Under the pieces are notes generated by a model. The model was not told the DNA's origin, ran no database searches, and worked only from the letters and a program-made list of their open reading frames with translations. DNA of 15,454 nucleotides from NCBI GenBank assembly GCA_002450985.1, contig DKBA01000006.1, forward strand, positions 34,749-50,202, written 5' to 3'. Both the position numbers and the translations under genes were made by a program. This DNA comes from Acidimicrobiia bacterium UBA6912 (GTDB lineage Bacteria > Actinomycetota > Acidimicrobiia > Spongiisociales > UBA5794). Of the stretch, positions 1-5,857 are shown piece after piece; the stretch's first letter is position 1, and the number at the start of each line of letters is the position of its first letter.

Positions 1-834
1 GAAGGGTCCGCGGTCGCCGACTACGTGGACCCACCGAAGACGGTCATCGGCGCCGCCGACGCTCGCGCCCGCGAGACGGTGGCGAGCCTCTTCGAACACC
101 TCGATGCCCCCCTCATCGAGACCGACCTCGAGACGGCGGAGATGGTCAAGTACGTCGACAACGCCTGGCACGCCGTCAAGATCGGGTTCGCCAACGAGGT
201 GGGTCGTCTCTCCAGGTCCATCGACATCGACGGGCGGCGGGTGATGGACATCTTCGCCGAGGACACGAAGCTCAACATCTCACCGAAGTACCTCCGCCCG
301 GGGCAGGCGTTCGGGGGATCCTGCCTGCCCAAGGATCTGCGGGCGCTCCAGTATCACGCCAAGTCGCTCGACCTCGATCTCCCCCTCATCACGTCGGTCC
401 TGCCCTCCAATCGCGTTCACCTCGACCGGGCGTTCGACCTGATCACCAGCTCCAGGAGCCGGCGCATCGGGCTCCTCGGCCTGAGCTTCAAGGGCGGCAC
501 CGACGACGTGCGAGAGAGCCCGATGATGGACCTCGCAGAACGCCTCATCGGCAAGGGATACGACATCCGCATCCATGACCCCGCGGTCAGCCTCTCCGCG
601 CTGATCGGGGCGAACCGCGAGTTCCTCCTCACCCAGATCCCCCACATCGCCAACCTCCTCGTTCCCGAGATCGACGATGTCCTCGCCCACGGCGACACCA
701 TCGTGATCGGCACCGACCACGCGTCCTTCAAGGATGTCCTGTCCCGCCGCCGTCCCGAACAGACCGTCATCGACCTCGTCGGACTCGATGCCGTCGACGA
801 AGAACCCGGAACGTATCTTGGCATCTGCTGGTGA
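1..834 (+). CDS. UDP-glucose/GDP-mannose 6-dehydrogenase, 5'-truncated
   Basis: This cytoplasmic enzyme oxidises a nucleotide sugar (GDP-mannose or UDP-glucose) to its uronate with two NAD+, supplying a precursor for acidic polysaccharide. The frame is open from base 1, so the N-terminal Rossmann domain lies outside the window. In fragment numbering the family's central-domain signature MVKYVDNAWHAVKIGFANE covers the conserved Lys50 and Asn54. FGGSCLPKD carries the catalytic Cys108 (bases 322-324) and the Lys111/Asp112 pair. The C-terminal nucleotide-sugar-binding domain (about 155-260) contains GLSFKGGTDDVRESP and IVIGTDHASF. The RPGQAFGGSCLPKDLRAL stretch looks closer to AlgD-type GDP-mannose dehydrogenases than to typical UDP-glucose enzymes, but I cannot settle the substrate. 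It overlaps the next glycosyltransferase gene, which implies co-transcription. Confidence 0.93.
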   Translation, partial: EGSAVADYVDPPKTVIGAADARARETVASLFEHLDAPLIETDLETAEMVKYVDNAWHAVKIGFANEVGRLSRSIDIDGRRVMDIFAEDTKLNISPKYLRPGQAFGGSCLPKDLRALQYHAKSLDLDLPLITSVLPSNRVHLDRAFDLITSSRSRRIGLLGLSFKGGTDDVRESPMMDLAERLIGKGYDIRIHDPAVSLSALIGANREFLLTQIPHIANLLVPEIDDVLAHGDTIVIGTDHASFKDVLSRRRPEQTVIDLVGLDAVDEEPGTYLGICW

Positions 835-2020
835 CCCGCGACGGGTCCTGATCATCGTCCAGAACCTCCCGGTACCGTTCGACCGGCGGGTGTGGCTCGA
901 AGCGACGACGCTGCAACGGGCCGGCTACGCGGTGAGCGTGATCTGCCCGAAGATGAAGGGCTTCAACCGGTCCCGCGAGACACTCGACGGCGTCGATATC
1001 TACCGCTACGCCATGCCATTCGACCCGAACAGCCGTCTCGGCTTCGTCGCCGAGAATCTCTGGGCCTGGTGCCGCGCAGCCATCCTCACCATGTACATCG
1101 CGCTCTTCGGCAGAGGCTTCGATGTCATCCATGCCTGTAATCCGCCCGACACCTACTGGGCTGTCGCCCTGTTCTGGAAGCTCGCCCGAAAGCGCTTCAT
1201 CTTCGACCACCACGACCTCTCGCCAGAGCTGTACGACGTCAAGTTCGGCGGAGCACCGGTAGGCGTCGTGTCGCGATTGCTCCACGCACTCGAGCGGGTC
1301 ACATTCGCCATCGCCGATGTCGCGATCGCCACCAACGACAGCCACAAGCGCATCGCGGTCGAACGAGGTCGCATGGACCCGGATCGCGTTTTCGTCGTGC
1401 GTTCGGGACCGGACGTCGCTCGGTTCACGGAATACCCGCCCGACCCGACCTGGAGGCAGGGAAAGGACTACCTCGTGGCCTTCCTCGGCGAGATGGGTAC
1501 CCAGGACGGAGTGGAACTGTTGCTCGAAGCTGTGGCGGGCCTCGTCGATGGAGGACGCGACGACTTCCACTGCGTTCTCGTTGGTGGTGGCACGCATCGC
1601 GCCGCGCTCATGAAACACGCTGAGGCGCTGGGCATCGAAGATCGCTGCACCTTCACCGGCGTCGTGAGCAATGATGATCTGTGCCGGATCCTCTCATCTG
1701 CCGACGTCGGTGTCGACCCCGTGCCGCGCAACATGTGGTCCGACAAGAGCACGATGAACAAGATCGTGGAATACATGTTCTTCGGCCTGCCCATCGTGGC
1801 CTTCGATCTCGCCGAGGCGCGAGTCTCGGCCCGCGACGCCGCGGCCTACGCCCGACCCAACTCCGTGGAAGACCTGGGGGCGACCCTCGCCGCTCTGCTC
1901 GATGATCCCGAGCGCCGGGCTGCGATGTCGGAGTACGGCCGGATGAGGTTGCGCGAGGAATTGGCCTGGGAGCACTCGGCACCCTATCTCCTCGATGCCT
2001 ACAGATCCGTGTTCTCCTGA
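788..2020 (+). CDS. Glycosyltransferase family 4 (GT-B)
   Basis: Retaining GT-B glycosyltransferase that probably adds one sugar to a lipid-linked repeat unit at the inner face of the membrane. From ATG 788 it is 410 aa. The acceptor domain starts with RVLIIVQNLPVPFDRRVWLEA (20-39, shortened in the middle of the family motif) and contains HHDLSPELYD (141-150). The donor domain has FLGEMGTQDGVELLLEA (232-248), LVGGG (264-268) and DKSTMNKIVEYMFFGLPIVA (319-338). E328 matches the second Glu of the GT4 EX7E motif, while the first position is Lys320; the NDKST-type variant is common in this subfamily. Starts at 734, 788 and TTG 818 are all in frame. 734 overlaps the dehydrogenase by about 100 b. 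818 has a GGA 7 nt upstream. I chose 788 as a compromise. Its 3' end overlaps the convergent flippase by 22 b. The sugar specificity cannot be read from sequence. Confidence 0.92.
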   Translation: MPSTKNPERILASAGDPRRVLIIVQNLPVPFDRRVWLEATTLQRAGYAVSVICPKMKGFNRSRETLDGVDIYRYAMPFDPNSRLGFVAENLWAWCRAAILTMYIALFGRGFDVIHACNPPDTYWAVALFWKLARKRFIFDHHDLSPELYDVKFGGAPVGVVSRLLHALERVTFAIADVAIATNDSHKRIAVERGRMDPDRVFVVRSGPDVARFTEYPPDPTWRQGKDYLVAFLGEMGTQDGVELLLEAVAGLVDGGRDDFHCVLVGGGTHRAALMKHAEALGIEDRCTFTGVVSNDDLCRILSSADVGVDPVPRNMWSDKSTMNKIVEYMFFGLPIVAFDLAEARVSARDAAAYARPNSVEDLGATLAALLDDPERRAAMSEYGRMRLREELAWEHSAPYLLDAYRSVFS

Positions 2021-3297
2021 GCGTCCCCGATGACGGCGGCCGTCGCCTCGGCGACCGAGGCCGGCGGTTCCTGATACATCTGCCCCAGCACCTTCTGGTA
2101 GTGAACGGCCCGCCACACGTTCGATGAGGCGAGGCTCAGCGGACGGGCGAATGACTGGAGGAAGGCCGCGCCCGAGGCGACGGCGATGCCGAAGGCGTAG
2201 GCCATGGCCTCGATGAGCGCCAGACGCTTCTCGTAGCCGCCACCGTAGAGCTCGCGTTGATTGGCCAGCACCATGCCGGCCAGCGCGCTCGCCACGATGG
2301 TCAGGGCGGCCAGTCCCCCGACCTCGTACGCCTGGGGAATCAAGCGTGCCAATGGATTCCACACCCAGTCGCCCCCGGCGATGACGAGATAGGCGAGCAT
2401 CGCGATGCCGATGATGACGACGAACACGCGCGCCACCCGGCGGGCGTCTGCTCGATCGCGCCGGTGAGCCGCCTCCATGGACCGCGGGCCGAGCGATGCG
2501 TTCAGGCCGACCCCGAGCACCATCATCGGCTGGGCGACGAGGCGGGCCCCTTCGGCATAGCCGAGCGCCTCGGTGCTGGCGAGGTGGCTGATCAGGGCGG
2601 CAACGGCGAAGGCGGCGGCGCTCGGCACGATGCCGGTCACGAGGAGCCAGCGACCCGACTGCACGAGCTCGGCGAGACGCACCGCCCCGGGCCGGCTCCT
2701 GAGCGCCGCGGCGGCCAGCACGACCGCATAGACGAGCGACACGACGGCGGCGATGGAGAAGCCACCGAAGGGCACCCACACGTCGGGGACCCCCGCCGCG
2801 ACGAGAACGCCGATGCCTGCGACCGATGCGAGCAGCTGCACCCCGGAGATCGAGGCGGCCCGCCACGACCGACCGGCGATGTGGAACATGCGGCGGATGT
2901 GGGCTTGCGCCGGCATGAGCAGGATCGGAGGCATCGCGGTGAGCGCAAAGGCGAGCAGGTCACCTCGGTCGGCTTGATTCCACACCACGAGTGTCGCCAG
3001 CCCGATCGAGGCGAGCGACGCAAAGGCGGCGCCGAGCCCGAAGCGGAGGGAGTCACGGAGGATCAGCAGCCGGGTGGGCACCTCTCGGGCCACGGCCTTC
3101 ACCTCCGCCGGCAGGTAGATGAGGAACATCGGGAGCACGAGCCCGAGCTGGTACGACGTGAAGAACACGGCGTACACGCCGAGCAGCGTCGCATCGAGGA
3201 GCTGGGCCGCCGCCACCCCAACGGCGAACGTGCCAAGCGAGTTGAAGGCGGCATCGAGGAGGCCTGCCGGCACCTTGTGACGCAGTCCGCTTCCCAT
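1999..3297 (-). CDS. Wzx-like polysaccharide flippase (MOP superfamily)
   Basis: A 432-aa, very hydrophobic polytopic protein, probably with 12-14 membrane helices. It would flip undecaprenyl-diphosphate-linked repeat units across the cytoplasmic membrane. It begins with the family-like pattern of a short basic N-terminus followed by an amphipathic first helix (LLDAAFNSLGTFAVGVAAAQ, 13-32). A second similar bundle starts near LVTGIVPSAAAFAVAALISH, and the C-terminal part carries DWVWNPLARLIPQAYEVGG, which resembles the central loop of Wzx/RfbX proteins. The assignment rests on topology, length and neighbours rather than a catalytic motif, so a more distant oligosaccharide exporter is possible. 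The ATG at 3297 is preceded by a weak AGG (GCAGG, 5 nt spacer). The gene is reversed relative to the flanking glycosyltransferases and has its own candidate -10 box at 3397-3402. The C-terminus is polar and lies antisense to the end of the upstream glycosyltransferase gene. Confidence 0.82.
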   Translation of the reverse strand: MGSGLRHKVPAGLLDAAFNSLGTFAVGVAAAQLLDATLLGVYAVFFTSYQLGLVLPMFLIYLPAEVKAVAREVPTRLLILRDSLRFGLGAAFASLASIGLATLVVWNQADRGDLLAFALTAMPPILLMPAQAHIRRMFHIAGRSWRAASISGVQLLASVAGIGVLVAAGVPDVWVPFGGFSIAAVVSLVYAVVLAAAALRSRPGAVRLAELVQSGRWLLVTGIVPSAAAFAVAALISHLASTEALGYAEGARLVAQPMMVLGVGLNASLGPRSMEAAHRRDRADARRVARVFVVIIGIAMLAYLVIAGGDWVWNPLARLIPQAYEVGGLAALTIVASALAGMVLANQRELYGGGYEKRLALIEAMAYAFGIAVASGAAFLQSFARPLSLASSNVWRAVHYQKVLGQMYQEPPASVAEATAAVIGDAQENTDL

Positions 3298-3396
3298 CAG
3301 TGCCTGCGAGACGGTCGGCGGATGTGCGTGGTCGCATCCATCACGTTCTGGCGGCGTCGAATCGGCGGCATCCCCGGCATCCCCCCTGTTCCCGCC

Positions 3397-3402
3397 ACAC
3401 TA
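3397..3402 (-). promoter_or_regulatory. Candidate -10 box of the flippase gene
   Basis: TAGTGT read on the - strand, about 100 nt upstream of the flippase ATG. It matches the actinobacterial TANNNT pattern and recurs before other genes here. No clear -35 is visible at the usual distance. Confidence 0.4.
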
Positions 3403-3461
3403 ACGCCCGACAGGGGCCCGGAGAGAGGAGGTGGGGTTCCGACGCCGTGACGCGGCCCGCC

Positions 3462-3507
3462 ACCCGGCGTGCGAGCCATCGAGGCACCGCAACCCGGCGT
3501 GCGGGCC
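3462..3507 (+). repeat. 16-bp direct repeat pair, 30-bp period
   Basis: ACCCGGCGTGCGAGCC (3462-3477) recurs as ACCCGGCGTGCGGGCC (3492-3507), one mismatch, start-to-start 30 bp. The second copy ends directly before the candidate -10 box of the downstream glycosyltransferase. Three helical turns of spacing would place two bound proteins on the same DNA face, so an operator is possible. The function is inference. Confidence 0.5.
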
Positions 3508-3508
3508 C

Positions 3509-3514
3509 TAGTGT
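3509..3514 (+). promoter_or_regulatory. Candidate -10 box of the second glycosyltransferase
   Basis: TAGTGT on the + strand, followed by a 5-bp dyad (gtgtc/gacac, 3511-3523). Transcription would start near 3521 and give a leader of about 120 nt before TTG 3640. No good -35 is seen, so an activator may be needed. Confidence 0.4.
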
Positions 3515-3639
3515 CCTCGACACCAACGGCCCCGCCGGCTCGCCGGACCCGAACCCCGTGGTTGCGAGAGCTCCACGGTTCATCGGGCGCACGGGGGCTG
3601 CGATGTAGCCGACGACCGCAGCGATGGGGAGCACGTCCG

Positions 3640-4800
3640 TTGCGAATCCTCCAGGTCCACAACGCATACCGGCAGCGGGGCGGCGAGGACGCCGTCGCTG
3701 AGGCCGAAGCCGCGCTGTTGTCAGCGGCAGGACACGAGGTCCGTCGCCTGGTCGTCCCCAACCCCGAGGGTGCCGGGGCGGCGGCCCGTCGGCTCGCCGT
3801 GGCGGCGTGGAACCCCGCTTCGAGTCGCCTCGTCCGCACCGCCATCGCCGATTTCCGCCCCGACGTCGCCCACGTCCACAACACGTGGTACTCGCTGTCG
3901 GCGGCGGCAGTTGCGGCGCTCCACCGCGAGGGCGTGCCGCTCGTGATGACGCTCCACAACTACCGCTACACCTGCCTCAACGGCCAGCTCCTCCGCAACG
4001 GCAGGGTCTGCGAGCTCTGCGTCGGGCGCACGCCCTTGCCCGGCGTTCGCTACGGCTGCTACCGCGACTCTGTCCCGGCCTCCGCGATGGCCGTCACCGG
4101 GGTCATGGCGGCCCGCGCCACGTGGCCCCGGCACGTCGACCGGTTCATCACGATGACGGGCTTTGGGCGTGAACTGTTCACCGCGAGCGGGCTTCCGGGC
4201 GACCGCATCGTCGTCAAGCCGCATTTCGTCGCCGACCCCGGCCTCCGAGACACACCACCGTCACGGTCCAAGACGGTGGTCTTCATCGGGCGCCTGGCAA
4301 CCGAGAAGGGCGTCGATCTGCTGGTCGAGGCATGGCGCCGCACCACCCTCCGCGACTATGAGCTGGTGATCATCGGCGATGGCCCCCTGCGCGACCCGCT
4401 CTCCGCAATCCTTCCCGAGAACGCCCGGCTCATCGGGTGGCAGCCACCGGCGCAGGCCCGCCGGCTGTTGCTCGACGCCCGCCTCCTGGCGTTTCCCTCG
4501 ATCTGGTACGAGACGTTTGGCCTCTCCCTCGTCGAGGCGATGGCGGCGGCGACACCGATCCTTGCGTCCGATCTCGGCGGCACGCCGGAGATCCTCGGTG
4601 ATACTCTCGCCCACGAGCTCGTCACGCCCGGGGAGGTCGACCACTGGGCCGCACGGCTCCAGCGGACCGTACCCGACGACTCCTGGGTCGACACCGCCGG
4701 CGCAGCCGCCCGCCGTCGCTACGAGGAGCGCTACACACCGGCCCTGGGGCTTCTCGCCCTCGAGGACATCTACGACTCCGTGCGTCGCGAACTGCGGTGA
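3640..4800 (+). CDS. Glycosyltransferase family 4 with Cys-rich acceptor loop
   Basis: GT-B glycosyltransferase of 386 aa for polysaccharide repeat-unit assembly. The start TTG 3640 is chosen because the family N-terminus (LRILQVHNAYRQRGGEDAV) begins exactly there and GGGGAG lies at 3625-3630, 9 nt upstream; sequence further upstream in frame is Pro/Arg-rich and unlike the family. The N-domain has VHNTWY (79-84) and TLHNYRYTCLNGQLLRNG (104-121). The nearby cysteines C112, C124, C127 and C140 (CELC pair then GCYR) are characteristic of this GT4 subgroup and could bind metal or form structure. The donor domain has GRLATEKG (217-224, phosphate-contacting Arg/Lys), IIGDGP (244-249) and the EX7E motif E291-E299 in YETFGLSLVEAMA, followed by DLGGTPEI. 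Sugar specificity is unknown. It is followed by a 210-base gap and then the sugar-phosphate transferase on the same strand. Confidence 0.93.
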   Translation: MRILQVHNAYRQRGGEDAVAEAEAALLSAAGHEVRRLVVPNPEGAGAAARRLAVAAWNPASSRLVRTAIADFRPDVAHVHNTWYSLSAAAVAALHREGVPLVMTLHNYRYTCLNGQLLRNGRVCELCVGRTPLPGVRYGCYRDSVPASAMAVTGVMAARATWPRHVDRFITMTGFGRELFTASGLPGDRIVVKPHFVADPGLRDTPPSRSKTVVFIGRLATEKGVDLLVEAWRRTTLRDYELVIIGDGPLRDPLSAILPENARLIGWQPPAQARRLLLDARLLAFPSIWYETFGLSLVEAMAAATPILASDLGGTPEILGDTLAHELVTPGEVDHWAARLQRTVPDDSWVDTAGAAARRRYEERYTPALGLLALEDIYDSVRRELR

Positions 4801-4879
4801 CGCAGCCGTGGCCCGGCCTCGCACCCCCTACCCCATCGCTCGACCTCTCTTCGCATCAGATCCGAAGAAATCGGGCCAA

Positions 4880-4911
4880 TTGACTTGAGCAGCGAGCCGG
4901 GTGCGTTTACT
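4880..4911 (+). promoter_or_regulatory. Candidate promoter of the sugar-1-phosphate transferase
   Basis: TTGACT (4880-4885) is a near-consensus -35. TTTACT (4906-4911) is the best -10 nearby, although the 20-b spacing is long. A shifted -35 TTGAGC (4885-4890) gives 15 b. Transcription would start near 4918, leaving a leader of about 90 nt. Confidence 0.4.
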
Positions 4912-4940
4912 CTCGCCGCTAGGGAGTGAGGACGAAGCCA

Positions 4941-4983
4941 CCGGACTTCCGGGTCGCCTCGGTTTGCCGAGACGAGTTCGTCT
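4941..4983 (+). promoter_or_regulatory. Hairpin-rich 5' leader of the sugar transferase gene
   Basis: Three short inverted repeats are packed into 43 nt: CCGG-actt-CCGG (4941-4952), CTCGG-tttg-CCGAG (4958-4971) and AGACGA-gt-TCGTCT (4970-4983). The second and third share two bases, so they are mutually exclusive, as in switching leaders or as with an operator dyad. A further stem, ACTCTC (4909-4914) with GGGAGT (4922-4927), exists only if transcription starts upstream of my proposed -10. No known riboswitch class was matched with confidence. Confidence 0.35.
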
Positions 4984-5010
4984 GGGGTGGCGCAACGAGG
5001 GGGGACGGGA

Positions 5011-5808
5011 ATGGTGCCTCGTCAAGAGTCGGGCATGGGGGCGTTGGCGGAATCGGTTGCGGCGCAGCCGGCGGAGCCTGGGTCTCTCGAACAAGCGGCG
5101 CACGGCGCAGCGGCTGTATCACCGGATGTGGTAAAGGTGCGATTCCTCGCGCCGCCATCCGACTGGTCGCTCGACGCCCGGAGCGGGCTGCTGTCGGCAC
5201 CCCGCTGGAAGCTCGCCCTCAAGCGGATGATCGACATCTGGGGCGCCGCCTTCCTGCTCCTCCTCGTGTGGCCGATCATGCTCGGAGCAGCGCTCGCGAT
5301 CCGCCTCAGCTCTCGCGGACCGGTGCTGTTTCGCCAGGAGCGGGTCGGTCATCACGGCCGGCCGTTCACCATGATCAAGTTCCGCACGATGCATCGCAAC
5401 GCCGAGGAGATGCTCGCCGACGTGCTGTTCCTCAACGAGCACCAGGCCGGTCCCGTCTTCAAGGTCCGGGAAGACCCTCGGATCACGCCGGTTGGCCGCG
5501 TGCTGCGACGGACCTCGATCGACGAGCTCCCGCAGCTGTTCCATGTGCTGGCCGGGACGATGAGCCTCGTGGGTCCGCGGCCGGCACTCCCCAATGAGAC
5601 GGCCGAGTACTCCGAGACCGCTCGTCGCCGGTTGCTCGCAAAGCCGGGACTGACCTGCGTGTGGCAGGTGAGCGGCCGCTCCGAAGTCGACTTCGACACG
5701 TGGCTCGAGATGGACCTCGACTACATCAGGAACTGGAGCATCGGGATGGATCTCCGGTTGCTCTTCGCCACCCTGCCCGCCGTGCTGTCGGGCGAGGGGG
5801 CGTACTGA
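5011..5808 (+). CDS. Polyprenyl-phosphate sugar-1-phosphate transferase (monotopic PGT)
   Basis: Priming enzyme of the repeat unit: it transfers sugar-1-phosphate from a nucleotide sugar to undecaprenyl phosphate at the inner membrane face. From ATG 5011 it is 265 aa. The start is favoured by the purine-rich GAGGGGGGA just upstream (about 4998-5006); GTG 4987 would add 8 residues. After a 65-aa Ala/Glu-rich N-terminus comes KRMID (71-75), then the re-entrant hydrophobic segment (76-98) with Pro88. These are followed by GPVLFRQERVG (103-113), FKFRTM-type MIKFRTM (121-127), the catalytic Asp-Glu pair D171-E172 in SIDELPQL, SLVGPRP (185-191) and a GLTCVWQVSGR motif (213-223). The usual Gly of GLTG is Cys217 here. 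It lacks the N-terminal four-helix/CoA-binding-like domain of WcaJ/WbaP, so it is the short PglC-like form with an extension. The sugar is not determinable. It converges with the ligase gene. Confidence 0.95.
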   Translation: MVPRQESGMGALAESVAAQPAEPGSLEQAAHGAAAVSPDVVKVRFLAPPSDWSLDARSGLLSAPRWKLALKRMIDIWGAAFLLLLVWPIMLGAALAIRLSSRGPVLFRQERVGHHGRPFTMIKFRTMHRNAEEMLADVLFLNEHQAGPVFKVREDPRITPVGRVLRRTSIDELPQLFHVLAGTMSLVGPRPALPNETAEYSETARRRLLAKPGLTCVWQVSGRSEVDFDTWLEMDLDYIRNWSIGMDLRLLFATLPAVLSGEGAY

Positions 5809-5814
5809 GGCGCC

Positions 5815-5850
5815 GGTGCGCGTCACCCGGTGCCGGCTGCGACGGCCGGC
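5815..5850. terminator. Tandem hairpins between convergent genes
   Basis: GGTG-cgcgt-CACC (5815-5827) and GCCGGC-tgcgacg-GCCGGC (5832-5850) fill the 49-base gap between the convergent stop codons at 5808 and 5858. A bidirectional terminator is the natural reading, but there is no T-run on either side, so an intrinsic mechanism is uncertain. Confidence 0.45.
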
Positions 5851-5857
5851 GGCGATG

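Larger units (their letters stand above)
3298..3639. promoter_or_regulatory. Divergent intergenic region, no gene
   Basis: This is 342 bases between the divergent flippase (-) and glycosyltransferase (+). I see no convincing protein: the open frame that runs into the downstream glycosyltransferase encodes Pro/Arg-rich sequence without family similarity. It contains back-to-back TAGTGT boxes (3397-3402 on -, 3509-3514 on +), a 16-base imperfect direct repeat (3462-3477 and 3492-3507) and a short dyad gtgtc-ctc-gacac (3511-3523) just at the + strand -10. Both genes would have leaders of roughly 90-120 nt. Confidence 0.6.

Noticed and set aside
1694..2866. - strand open frame of 390 codons
   Set aside because: Overlaps both the glycosyltransferase and the flippase in other frames; the product is Arg/Gly-rich and featureless.
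2257..3450. + strand open frame of 397 codons
   Set aside because: Antisense to the flippase; the translation is charged low-complexity sequence without any fold-like pattern.
3469..3639. N-terminal extension of the second glycosyltransferase
   Set aside because: The in-frame sequence is Pro/Arg-rich and unlike the family. The family N-terminus and a ribosome-binding site coincide at TTG 3640.
4909..4971. GEMM (c-di-GMP-I) riboswitch
   Set aside because: GACGAAGCC and GGTTTGCCGA resemble parts of the GEMM consensus, but the usual GACGCAAAGCC and upstream GCAAACC elements are not present and the stems do not fold in the expected order.
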